The notes beneath the pieces are model-generated. The model did not search any database. It was given only the letters and a program-made list of their open reading frames with translations, and was not told the DNA's origin. This document shows, one piece after another, positions 35,098 through 43,070 of a stretch of 64,000 nt of DNA; position 1 is the stretch's first letter, and every line of letters begins with the position of its first letter. The stretch is from Streptomyces iakyrus (GTDB lineage: Bacteria > Actinomycetota > Actinomycetes > Streptomycetales > Streptomycetaceae). Made by a program: the position numbers and the translations under genes. The stretch spans positions 1 through 64,000 of the forward strand of contig NZ_JNXI01000028.1 in assembly GCF_000717055.1 (NCBI RefSeq), read 5' to 3'.

Positions 35098-36272
35098 TGG
35101 ACCTCGACTTCACCGCCGCCGAGGACGCCTTCCGCGCCGAGGCCCGGGACTGGCTCGCCGCCCGTGTGCCGAGCGTTCCGCTGCCGTCGCTGGAGACCGC
35201 CGAGGGGTTCGCCGCCCACCGGGAGTGGGAGGGCACGCTGTTCGCCGACCGCTGGTCGGTGGTCTCCTGGCCCGAGCAGTTCGGCGGCCGGGGCTGCTCC
35301 CTGCTGGAGTGGCTGATCTTCGAGGAGGAGTACTACCGGGCCGGCGCGCCCGGCCGGGTCTCGCAGAACGGCATCAACCTGCTCGCCCCCACGCTCTTCG
35401 AGTACGGGACCGCCGAGCAGCGTGCGCGGATCCTGCCGTCCATGGCGAGCGGTGAGGTGATCTGGGCGCAGGCCTGGTCCGAGCCCGAGGCGGGGTCCGA
35501 CCTGGCCTCGCTGCGGTCCGTGGCCGTACGGACCGTGGGCGGCTGGCGCATCGGCGGGCAGAAGACGTGGTCGTCCCGGGCGGCCTTCGCCGACCGCGCG
35601 TTCGGGCTGTTCCGCAGCGATCCGGACGCGGACCGGCCGCACCGGGGCCTGACGTACCTGATGTTCCCGCTGGACGCCGACGGGGTGACCGTGCGGCCCA
35701 TCGGACGGCTGGACGGCAAGCCCGCCTTCGCCGAGGTGTTCCTCGACGACGTCTTCGTGCCGGACGAGGACGTCGTCGGTGAACCGGGGCAGGGCTGGCG
35801 GGTCGCCATGAGCACCAGCGGCAACGAGCGCGGCCTGACCCTGCGCAGCCCCGGGCGCTTCACCGCCGCGGCCGACCGGCTCGCCTCGTTGTGGCACTCC
35901 ACCACGGACCCCGGCTCCGGTGGCACCGCACTGGGTGACCGGGTCGCCGACGCGGTGATCGGCGCCCGGGCCTACCAGCTCTTCACCTACGCGCATGCCT
36001 CGCGCATCGTCGCGGGTGGTTCGATCGGCGCCGAGTCCAGCCTCAACAAAATCTTCTGGTCCGAACTGGACATCGCCCTGCACGAGACCGCCCTCGATCT
36101 GCTCGGCCCCTGCGGCGAGCTGTCCGACGAGGCCACCGAGGCGCCGGAGCATGGCAGTTGGGCCGAGGGCTACACCTTCTCGCTGGCTGGGCCGATCTAC
36201 GCCGGCACCAACGAGATCCAGCGCGACATCATCGCCGAGCGGCTGCTCGGCCTGCCGAAGGGACGCCGGTGA
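35097..36272 (+). CDS. Acyl-CoA dehydrogenase, large (catalytic-type) subunit
   Basis: 391 residues; ATG overlaps the echA stop (TGATG). Motifs: VSWPEQFGGRGCSLLEWLIF, WAQAWSEPEAGSDLASLRSV (FAD/substrate loop), FAEVFLDDVFVPDEDVVGEP and the C-terminal YAGTNEIQRDIIAERLLGLP. It resembles the FadE17/FadE30 group, which forms heteromeric dehydrogenases for steroid side-chain or ring fragments. It is probably an alpha subunit paired with the next gene; the substrate is inferred. Confidence 0.87.
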   Translation: MDLDFTAAEDAFRAEARDWLAARVPSVPLPSLETAEGFAAHREWEGTLFADRWSVVSWPEQFGGRGCSLLEWLIFEEEYYRAGAPGRVSQNGINLLAPTLFEYGTAEQRARILPSMASGEVIWAQAWSEPEAGSDLASLRSVAVRTVGGWRIGGQKTWSSRAAFADRAFGLFRSDPDADRPHRGLTYLMFPLDADGVTVRPIGRLDGKPAFAEVFLDDVFVPDEDVVGEPGQGWRVAMSTSGNERGLTLRSPGRFTAAADRLASLWHSTTDPGSGGTALGDRVADAVIGARAYQLFTYAHASRIVAGGSIGAESSLNKIFWSELDIALHETALDLLGPCGELSDEATEAPEHGSWAEGYTFSLAGPIYAGTNEIQRDIIAERLLGLPKGRR

Positions 36273-37273
36273 TGCGTTTCCTTCTCGACGACGAGCAGCG
36301 GGAATTCGCCCGCACCCTGGACGGCATGCTGGCATCGGCCGGCACACCCGGCGTCGTACGGGCCTGGGCTTCCGGCGACCACGGACCCGGACGTGCCCTG
36401 TGGGCCAGGCTCGCGGAAGCCGGCGTATTCGCCCTCGCCGTCCCGGACGAGCACGAGGGTGTGGGGATGCTGCCCGTCGAACTGGCCGTCGCCTTCGGTG
36501 AGCTGGGCCGTCATGCCGTGCCCGGTCCGCTGGCGGAGACGGTCGCCGCCGGGGCCCTGCTGGGCCGGCTCGGGGGCGATACGGCCCACGGCTGGCTGCC
36601 GCAGCTCGCGTCGGGCAAGGCCGTGGTGTCCCTGTGCGTCCTGTCGCCGGGGGGCAGCCCGTACGCGCTGGACGCCGACGCCGCGGACGCGCTGTTCGTC
36701 GTGGACGGCGACACCGTACGGCTCGCGGACTCGCACGGCCCGGTGCAGCCGTCGGCCGACCCGGCGCGCAGGCAGGCCCGCCCGCTCGGCGGCGTCGTGT
36801 TCGCGCAGGGGCCCGCGGTGACGGCGGCCGCCGCGTACGCCGCCGATGCGGCGGCGCTGGCGACAGCGGCCCAGGCCCTCGGGCTGGGTCGGGCACTGCT
36901 GGAACGCACGGTGGAGTACGTGCGGCAGCGCACCCAGTTCGGGGTGGCCGTCGGCTCGTTCCAGGCGGTGAAGCACCGTCTGGCCGACACGCTCATCGCC
37001 CTGGAGTTCGCCCAGCCGCTGGTCTACGCCGCCGCCTTGGCCCTGGCGGCGGACGATACGGCGGCGGGCCGGGAGGTGGCCGCGGCGAAGCTGTCGGCCT
37101 GCGAAGCGGCGTACGGGGCGGCGCGTACGGCCCTCCAGCTCCACGGCGCCGTCGGCTACACCGAGGAACCGGACCTGTCCCTGTGGATCCGCAAGGCCCG
37201 CCCCCTGCGCACCGCCTGGGGCACTCCGGCCGTGTGCCGGGCCCGGGTACTTGCGGGCGGAGCGGTGTGGTGA
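36272..37273 (+). CDS. Acyl-CoA dehydrogenase, small/partner subunit
   Basis: 333 residues; ATG overlaps the previous stop codon. N-terminal FLLDDEQREFARTLDGML and LAVPDEHEGVGMLPVELAVA, C-terminal TVEYVRQRTQFGVAVGSFQA and LQLHGAVGYTEEPDLSLW. The middle beta-domain is short (AVVSLCVLSPGGSPYALDAD), as in FadE18/FadE33-type partner subunits. Translational coupling supports an alpha2beta2 complex with the preceding FadE. Confidence 0.87.
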   Translation: MRFLLDDEQREFARTLDGMLASAGTPGVVRAWASGDHGPGRALWARLAEAGVFALAVPDEHEGVGMLPVELAVAFGELGRHAVPGPLAETVAAGALLGRLGGDTAHGWLPQLASGKAVVSLCVLSPGGSPYALDADAADALFVVDGDTVRLADSHGPVQPSADPARRQARPLGGVVFAQGPAVTAAAAYAADAAALATAAQALGLGRALLERTVEYVRQRTQFGVAVGSFQAVKHRLADTLIALEFAQPLVYAAALALAADDTAAGREVAAAKLSACEAAYGAARTALQLHGAVGYTEEPDLSLWIRKARPLRTAWGTPAVCRARVLAGGAVW

Positions 37274-37289
37274 AGCCGGTGGCCCGTCC

Positions 37290-38354
37290 TCACACGGCAG
37301 TCGTGAGTCTGCCGAGCGTGGCGTGTGCCTCGGCCATGATGCCGTCGACGAGTTCGGCGCAGGACGGCAGGTCGTCGATGATCCCACCGACCTGGCCGCA
37401 GGCCATCACGCCCAGGTCGGTGCGGCCGTCGACCATCGCGGCCTTGAGCAGCATCGGGGTGTTGGCGGCCAGCAGGACCTGACTCCAGGTCAGTTCGTTG
37501 CCGTGCTTCATGGCCAGGCCGTCGCGCACCAGGCCGGTCCAGCTCATACCCGACTCCCGTCTGAAGGCGGAGGCGTGCCGCAGGGCGCGCAGCAGGGAAG
37601 CCGCACGGCCGGACCGCTCCAGCGCGTCCACCAGGTCGGTGCGCAGCATGCGGTGGGGCAGGCCGTCGACCTTGGTGGTGACGGTGACGTCCTGGACGCC
37701 CGCCGCGAGGTAGCGGGCCTTGACCGCGTCGGGGACGGTGCTGTCGGAGGTGAGCAGGAAGCGGGTGCCCATGGCCACCCCGGCGGCGCCAAAGGCCAGA
37801 GCCGCCACCAGTCCGCGTCCGTCCCGGAAGCCGCCGGCGGCGATCACGGGGATGTCCACGGCGTCCACGACCTGCGGCAGCAGTACCGTGGTGGCGACGC
37901 TGCCGGTGTGACCGCCGCCTTCGCCACCCTGCACCAGCACGGCGTCGGCGCCCCAGGCCGCGACCTTCTCGGCATGTCGCCGGGCGCCCACCGAGGGGAT
38001 GACGACCACACCCGCGTCCTTCAGACGGGCGATCAGCTCCGGTCGCGGTGCGAGCGCGAACGAGGCCACCTTGACGCCCTCGTCGAGGATGATCCGCACC
38101 CTCTCCCCCGCGTCCGAGGCGTCGGCCCGGAGGTTGACTCCGAAGGGCGCGTCGGTGCGGGACCTGACCTCGCGCACCGCCGAGCGGAGCTGCTCCGGGG
38201 TCATGGTGGCGGACGCCAGGATGCCCAGGGCTCCGGCGTTGGCCGCGGCGGAGACGAGACGGGGTCCGGCCACCCAGCCCATGCCGGTCTGGACGATGGG
38301 GGTGCGCACTCCGACGAGTTCGGTGAGGGCCGTGGCGACCGCAGTCTCGCTCAT
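37290..38354 (-). CDS. ipdC: IpdC-like flavin enzyme (nitronate monooxygenase fold)
   Basis: 354 residues. VRTPIVQTGMGWVAGPRLVS, VVVIPSVGARRHAEK, DAVLVQGGEGGGHTG, VIAAGGFRDGRGLVAALAFG (FMN phosphate binding) and MACGQVGGIIDDLPS match Rv3553. IpdC is reported to oxidise the 5-hydroxy group of 5-OH-HIC-CoA before ring opening. Last gene of the echA20-ipdA-ipdB-ipdC operon, overlapping ipdB by 4 bases. Confidence 0.88.
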   Translation of the reverse strand: MSETAVATALTELVGVRTPIVQTGMGWVAGPRLVSAAANAGALGILASATMTPEQLRSAVREVRSRTDAPFGVNLRADASDAGERVRIILDEGVKVASFALAPRPELIARLKDAGVVVIPSVGARRHAEKVAAWGADAVLVQGGEGGGHTGSVATTVLLPQVVDAVDIPVIAAGGFRDGRGLVAALAFGAAGVAMGTRFLLTSDSTVPDAVKARYLAAGVQDVTVTTKVDGLPHRMLRTDLVDALERSGRAASLLRALRHASAFRRESGMSWTGLVRDGLAMKHGNELTWSQVLLAANTPMLLKAAMVDGRTDLGVMACGQVGGIIDDLPSCAELVDGIMAEAHATLGRLTTAV

Positions 38355-39124
38355 GCGGGCACCTCACGGTCGCGGGCGCCGTTCGGGTCGATGACCTCCC
38401 GGACGAGGCGCAGCTCCTCGGCGGTGGGCTCACGGGTGCACGGCACGTCGTCCGGGACGGCGAGGGCGAAACCGGTGGCCTCCAGGATCTGCTCGACCGT
38501 GACCCCCGGGTGGCGTGAGCGCAGCCGCATCGAGTGGTCCGGGGTGGCGAAGTCGAAGACGCCCAGGTTGCTGATCACCTCCGGGACGTGGTGGAAGCGG
38601 GTGGCCGACGGGCCGGCCTCGGCCGCACGGTCGTACCCGACTCCGCACACCATGTCGACCTGCTCCACGAACACCCGCGGGGAGTGCTTGGGCACCCAGT
38701 AACTGGTCGGATTGTTCAGGGTGTTGACGGGGGCGCCCCGGACGCCCAGCAGCTGTCGGGCGGGGCGGGCCCAGTCGCCGATGCAGGAGATGTTCTGGTT
38801 GCCGTGGCGATCGATCTGGCCGGCGCCCATCATCACGTGCCGCCGTCCCGTGGCCACGAGCGCCAGGTGCTGACGGTAGGGCAGCCAGCCCTCCACGACC
38901 TGGGCGCGGGCACCGAGCGCCGGGACGTCGCCGATGAGCAGTGCCTCGCCGTCGGTGAGCAGCAGGTCGGGCGCGAAGGTCAGCTTCGCCAGCCGGGCGC
39001 CGATGGCGGGGACGGTGCCCATGGGGCTCGCCAGGACCTCCCCGGCGTGCCGCCAGGCCTCCGCGCAGGCCACCACGCAGTACTCGGCGCGCGTCACGCC
39101 GGTGGTCGTCGCACCGCTGCTCAT
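38351..39124 (-). CDS. ipdB: IpdB, beta subunit of COCHEA-CoA hydrolase (CoA-transferase fold)
   Basis: 257 residues. EYCVVACAEAWRHAGEVLAS, MGTVPAIGARLAKLTFAPDL, MMGAGQIDRHGNQNISCIGD and GVRGAPVNTLNNPTSYWVPK match IpdB (Rv3552). With IpdA it forms a class I CoA-transferase-like enzyme that hydrolyses the last steroid ring (ring C) rather than moving CoA. 4-base overlaps on both sides imply coupled translation. Confidence 0.9.
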   Translation of the reverse strand: MSSGATTTGVTRAEYCVVACAEAWRHAGEVLASPMGTVPAIGARLAKLTFAPDLLLTDGEALLIGDVPALGARAQVVEGWLPYRQHLALVATGRRHVMMGAGQIDRHGNQNISCIGDWARPARQLLGVRGAPVNTLNNPTSYWVPKHSPRVFVEQVDMVCGVGYDRAAEAGPSATRFHHVPEVISNLGVFDFATPDHSMRLRSRHPGVTVEQILEATGFALAVPDDVPCTREPTAEELRLVREVIDPNGARDREVPA

Positions 39125-39987
39125 GCCTGCTGCTCCTCGTGGAAGGCCTTGACGGCGGCCTGGTACGCCTCTTCGTCGCCGGACAGGAACCGCTCGGTGA
39201 ACCTCTGCCAGGCCTGCGGGTCGCGGGCGGCCCGGGCGTAGGCCTGCTGGAACGACTCGTCGCGGTCATGGTCCGGGACGCAGGAGGTGAAGTGCGCCCC
39301 GTTCGGGGTCTGGACGACGCCGTTCACGAAGGCCCGTTTGACCAGCAGGGTCTGCGGACCCGCCTCCTTGAGCAGGTCGGCGGTGTCCACGATCCGCTCG
39401 CAGGAGACGTAGGAGGCGGCAGCTGCCTGGCAGAAGAGGTCGTCGAAGTACGGGTCGGGGCCGAGGTACTGCGCATTGCCCTGCGGGTCCGCCCGGTTGA
39501 GGTGGACGAGCGCGGCGTCCAGGCGCAGAGCGGGGGCCGCGACGAGTTCCTCGGCGTCCTCGTAGGGCGAGGTGACGGTGCGCAGGTGGGCGTTGACCTT
39601 CATCACGTCGGAGCCGAGGCCGGCCCGGACCGGCAGGAAGGGCAGCCGCTGCGCGGCGGCGGTCAGGCCCCACATGAACATGGCCTCGTCCAGTTCCACC
39701 AGGTCGAAGGCCCCGCGCTGCCGGGCGGCGGTGAAGTGCGGTTCCAGGGGGATGGAGTCCAGGGTGGCGAACGGGGCCACGAGGCGGCGGATCCGTCCCG
39801 CCGCGGCGAGCAGGCCGACGTCGGGACCGCCGTAGGACACCACGGTCAGGTCGGTGATGTCGGAGCGCAGCAGCGCGCGGACCAGGGCCATCGGCTTGCG
39901 GCGGGACCCCCAGCCGCCGATGCCCAGCGTCATGCCGGTGCGGAGCCGGCCGACCACGTGCTCGGCGGTCATCGTCTTGTCGCTCAA
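39121..39987 (-). CDS. ipdA: IpdA, alpha subunit of COCHEA-CoA hydrolase
   Basis: 288 residues. AEHVVGRLRTGMTLGIGGWG-SRRKPMALVRALL, VVSYGGPDVGLLAAAGRIRR, FDLVELDEAMFMWGLTAAAQ and PFLPVRAGLGSDVMKVN match IpdA (Rv3551). The glutamate in VELDEAMFMWGL lies in the region of the catalytic Glu reported for mycobacterial IpdA. Overlaps echA20 and ipdB by 4 bases each. Confidence 0.9.
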   Translation of the reverse strand: MSDKTMTAEHVVGRLRTGMTLGIGGWGSRRKPMALVRALLRSDITDLTVVSYGGPDVGLLAAAGRIRRLVAPFATLDSIPLEPHFTAARQRGAFDLVELDEAMFMWGLTAAAQRLPFLPVRAGLGSDVMKVNAHLRTVTSPYEDAEELVAAPALRLDAALVHLNRADPQGNAQYLGPDPYFDDLFCQAAAASYVSCERIVDTADLLKEAGPQTLLVKRAFVNGVVQTPNGAHFTSCVPDHDRDESFQQAYARAARDPQAWQRFTERFLSGDEEAYQAAVKAFHEEQQA

Positions 39988-40820
39988 CGCGATCCCCCTT
40001 GGGACGACTTGGAGGACTTGGAGGACTTGGACGGCCCGGACGACTCGGATGACGTGTGCGGCTCGGACGGCTTGGCTGCCCGGGACGACACGAACGCCTC
40101 GCGGTACCTGTCCGAGATGCCGCTGAGGTTGGCCTCGAACGTGAAGCCCTGCTCGAAGCGGTAGCTGCGGCGGACGTCCACCGGGTCGATGCCGTTGATC
40201 GACGCCTTCGCGAGGCGGATGAGCAGCCCGTCCTTGGCGGCGATCTCTCTGGCCAGCTCCATCGCCGCGGCGTGCAGCCGCTCGCGTGGGACGACCCGCC
40301 AGACCGAGCCGTGGCGGTGCAGTTCGGCGGCCGTCACGGTGCGCGAGGTGTAGTAGAGCGTCCGCATCAGGTGCTGGGGGACCAGCCGGGCCAGGTGGGT
40401 GGCCGCGCCGAGCGCACCCCGGTCCAGCTCCGGCAGGCCGAAGGTCGCGTCGTCACTCGCCACGATCGCGTCGGCGTTGCCGACCAGGCCGATGCCGCCG
40501 CCCACACAGAAGCCCTGCACCGCGGCGACCACGGGGACCTCGCAGTCGTAGACCGCTGCGAACGCCTCGTAGCAGCCGCGGTTGGTGCCGACGAGCGCCG
40601 TGTACCCCTCGGTGCGCTGCATCTCCTTGATGTCGGCGCCGGCATTGAACCCGCGCCCCGTCGCGGTCAGGACGACACAGCGCACGCCCGGATCGGACCC
40701 GGCCGCGCGCACCGCGGCGGCCACGTCGTACCAGCCCTGTACAGGAAGGGCGTTGACCGGTGGGAAGTCCACGGAGATGACGGCGATGCCCTCTTCGGGG
40801 CTTGCGGTGGAGACACCCAT
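39984..40820 (-). CDS. echA20: EchA20-like ring-D hydrolase (crotonase family)
   Basis: 278 residues. GRGFNAGADIKEMQRTEGYT, VQGFCVGGGIGLVGNADAIV, FGLPELDRGALGAATHLARL and FEQGFTFEANLSGISDRYRE match mycobacterial EchA20, the crotonase reported to hydrolyse ring D of HIEC-CoA. Where homologues stop after AFVxK, this protein has a ~28-residue Ser/Lys tail (SSESSGPSKSSKSSKSSQ) encoded by a 9-bp tandem repeat. First gene of the minus-strand operon, directly below operator 2. Confidence 0.9.
   Translation of the reverse strand: MGVSTASPEEGIAVISVDFPPVNALPVQGWYDVAAAVRAAGSDPGVRCVVLTATGRGFNAGADIKEMQRTEGYTALVGTNRGCYEAFAAVYDCEVPVVAAVQGFCVGGGIGLVGNADAIVASDDATFGLPELDRGALGAATHLARLVPQHLMRTLYYTSRTVTAAELHRHGSVWRVVPRERLHAAAMELAREIAAKDGLLIRLAKASINGIDPVDVRRSYRFEQGFTFEANLSGISDRYREAFVSSRAAKPSEPHTSSESSGPSKSSKSSKSSQGGSR
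40006..40032. repeat. 9-bp tandem repeat in the echA20 tail
   Basis: GACTTGGAG, GACTTGGAG and GACTTGGAC in direct tandem. On the minus strand each encodes Ser-Ser-Lys-type triplets of the C-terminal tail. Unit length is a multiple of three, so copy-number changes keep the downstream overlap with ipdA intact. Confidence 0.75.
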
Positions 40821-40841
40821 GAGCGCATCAGCTACCTTTCC

Positions 40842-40855
40842 ACCAAACGTTTGTT
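40842..40855. promoter_or_regulatory. Probable KstR2 operator 2
   Basis: ACCAAACGTTTGTT, nearly identical to the site at 34209 (ACCAAACACTTGTT), sits 21 bases upstream of echA20 and 44 bases upstream of the divergent SDR gene. The shared core ACCAAACRYTTGTTAGG extends beyond the consensus on the right side in both sites. Confidence 0.8.
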
Positions 40856-40899
40856 AGGCATGAAGGTAGCAGCGGAGTACGCTTCGCGGGAGGTCCCCC

Positions 40900-41676
40900 A
40901 TGGCAACGATCACCGACCTGAGCGGACGTGTCGCGGTGGTCACCGGCGGGACGAGGGGCGTGGGCGCGGGCATCACCCGGGCCCTGCTGGAGGCCGGAGC
41001 GGAGGTGGTGACCTGCGCCCGGCGCCCCGCGGACCGGCCTGTCGGAGCGGCGGGGCGCACCGCCCGGTTCCTCCCGGTCGACCTGCGTGACGCGGACGCC
41101 GTCGGCGCCTTCTTCACGGACGTGAGGGACGAGTACGGCAGGCTGGACGTCCTCGTCAACAACGCCGGGGGCACGCCGTACCGGATGCTCGACGAAGGCG
41201 GGGCCGAACGGCACGCACGGGTCATCGAGTTGAATTTGCTCGCTCCCCTGACCGCCTCCCTCGCCGCCTACGAGCAGATGCGCGCCCAGCCCGGCGGCGG
41301 GTCCATCGTCATGATCGGCAGTGTCGGCGGCAGCCGCCCGTCACCGGGCTCGGCGGCCTACGGCGCGGCCAAGGCGGGGCTGGAGCAGCTGGCCCGCAGC
41401 ATGGCCGTGGAATGGGCCCCGCTGATCAGGGTCAACACCCTCGTCCTCGGCATGGTGCGCACCGAGCTGTCGCATCTGCACTACGGCGACGAGGACGGCG
41501 TCGCGGCCGTCGGCCGCACGGTGCCGCTCGGCCGGCTCGCCGATCCGGACGAGGTGGGCGACGCCTGTGTCTTCCTCGCCTCCGATCGCGCGGCGTACAT
41601 CAGCGGTGCGAGTCTGCTCGTCCACGGCGGTGGTGAACGCCCGGCCTTCCTCGACGCTGCAACCGCCGACAACTGA
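40900..41676 (+). CDS. SDR of the KstR2 cluster (Rv3549c-like)
   Basis: 258 residues. GRVAVVTGGTRGVGAGITRA, VLVNNAGGTPYRML, MIGSVGGSRPSPGSAAYGAA (Ser, YGAAK) and C-terminus VFLASDRAAYISGASLLVHG. Mycobacterial kstR2 regions carry two such SDRs next to echA20 in the same divergent layout. A role as hydroxyacyl-CoA dehydrogenase in HIP breakdown is likely but inferred. Followed by the second SDR after 36 bases. Confidence 0.85.
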   Translation: MATITDLSGRVAVVTGGTRGVGAGITRALLEAGAEVVTCARRPADRPVGAAGRTARFLPVDLRDADAVGAFFTDVRDEYGRLDVLVNNAGGTPYRMLDEGGAERHARVIELNLLAPLTASLAAYEQMRAQPGGGSIVMIGSVGGSRPSPGSAAYGAAKAGLEQLARSMAVEWAPLIRVNTLVLGMVRTELSHLHYGDEDGVAAVGRTVPLGRLADPDEVGDACVFLASDRAAYISGASLLVHGGGERPAFLDAATADN

Positions 41677-41712
41677 ACTCGCTCCCCGACTTCCAGCGGA
41701 AGGACCCTGAGC

Positions 41713-42621
41713 ATGTCCGGACTGTGCAGCGAACGCGTCGCGATCGTCACGGGGTCGGGGCGCGGACTCGGCCGGGCGCACGCCCTCGCCCTCGCCGCCG
41801 AAGGGGCGAAGGTGGTCGTGAACGACCTCGGTGTCGGCCTGGACGGGACCGGTTCCGGTACGGGGCCCGCCCAGCTCGTCGTCGACGAGATCGTTGCCCG
41901 CGGAGGGCAGGCGGTCGCTCACGGCGGGGACATCGCCACGACGGACGGCGCGGCCTCGTTGATCCGCGCCGCCGTCGAGACCTATGGCCGCCTCGACACC
42001 CTGGTCAACAACGCCGGGTTCCTGCGCGACCGCATGCTGGTGCACCTCGGCGAGGACGACTGGGACGCCGTCATGCGTGTCCATCTCAAGGGGCACTTCC
42101 TTCCGCTGAAGTACGCGGCGGCCCACTGGCGTGCCGAAGCCAAGGCGGGCCGTGCGCCGGCGGCCCGGGTCGTCAACACGAGCAGCGGGGCGGGGTTGCT
42201 GGGGAGCGTCGGCCAGGGCAACTACTCCGCGGCCAAGGCCGGAATCATCGGGCTGACCTTGGTCGCCGCCGCCGAGATGGGCCGTTACGGCGTCCTGGTC
42301 AACGCCATCGCCCCTGCGGCGCGTACCCGGATGACCGAGGCGACGTTCGCGGAGACCATGGCGGCACCTGACACCGGCTTCGACGCCATGGCCCCGGAGA
42401 ACGTGTCCCCGCTGGTCGTGTGGCTCGGCTCCTCGGCCTCGGCCGGTGTGACGGGGCGGGTCTTCGAGGCGGAGGGCGGTCGCATCACGGTCATGGAGGG
42501 GTGGCGCCCGGGTCCCACAGCGGACAAGGGCGCCCGGTGGTCCCCGGCCGGGGCCGGGGAGGCGGCGCTAAAGCTCCTCGCGGAGGCTAGGGTGCCGGAG
42601 CCGGTGTACGGGGCGCGGTGA
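41713..42621 (+). CDS. SDR of the KstR2 cluster (Rv3548c-like, HSD17B4 type)
   Basis: 302 residues. RVAIVTGSGRGLGRAHALAL, KVVVNDLGVGLDGTGSGTGP (the loop typical of peroxisomal multifunctional-enzyme-like 3-hydroxyacyl-CoA dehydrogenases), NNAGFLRDRMLVHLGEDDWD, NTSSGAGLLGSVGQGNYSAA. The C-terminus is extended with a GRVFEAEGGRITVMEGWRPG segment. It probably oxidises a 3-hydroxyacyl-CoA derived from steroid rings. Confidence 0.86.
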   Translation: MSGLCSERVAIVTGSGRGLGRAHALALAAEGAKVVVNDLGVGLDGTGSGTGPAQLVVDEIVARGGQAVAHGGDIATTDGAASLIRAAVETYGRLDTLVNNAGFLRDRMLVHLGEDDWDAVMRVHLKGHFLPLKYAAAHWRAEAKAGRAPAARVVNTSSGAGLLGSVGQGNYSAAKAGIIGLTLVAAAEMGRYGVLVNAIAPAARTRMTEATFAETMAAPDTGFDAMAPENVSPLVVWLGSSASAGVTGRVFEAEGGRITVMEGWRPGPTADKGARWSPAGAGEAALKLLAEARVPEPVYGAR

Positions 42622-42631
42622 GCTCCAGTGG

Positions 42632-43036
42632 TTGAAGGCACTTCCCTGGTGTGGCCAGCACCGGCCCCGTGTGCTGTTCGACGTACCGCCCTCAAGGCCG
42701 GAAGACGCCCGGATCACCGGCGTCGTCGACTGGGCAGCGACCTCCTGGGGCCCGGCGGATCTCGATGTAGCGCACTGCTCCGTCAATCTCGCACTGCTGC
42801 ACGGACCGGAGTGGGGTCTGCGGTTCCCCGAGGCGTATGAGGAGGCCGGCGGGGTGCTGACCGCGGCCGCGAGTGAGCGACGGTACTGGCTGGTGCGGGA
42901 CGCATTGGCCGCCTCGGAAGAAGTGCAGTCGGTGTCGCAGCCATGGCGGGAGGCAGGGAGGACTGAGCTGACGACGCGGGCTGTGGAGGAGCGACTGGAC
43001 GCCTACGTCACCGCCCTGATGGGCACGCTGGCCTGA
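42632..43036 (+). pseudogene. Phosphotransferase (APH family), C-terminal remnant
   Basis: VLFDVPPSRPEDARITGVVD-WAATSWGPADLDVAHCSVNL and the following helices are the C-lobe of an APH-family kinase with its metal-binding Asp. The preceding catalytic loop is decayed (QHRPRVLFD instead of HxDxHPGNVLFD), and the N-lobe is absent, replaced by the end of the SDR gene 10 bases upstream. It cannot be a working kinase. Confidence 0.65.
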
Positions 43037-43070
43037 GCCAAGACGGTCCGGGCCGACCCCAGCCCACGTC

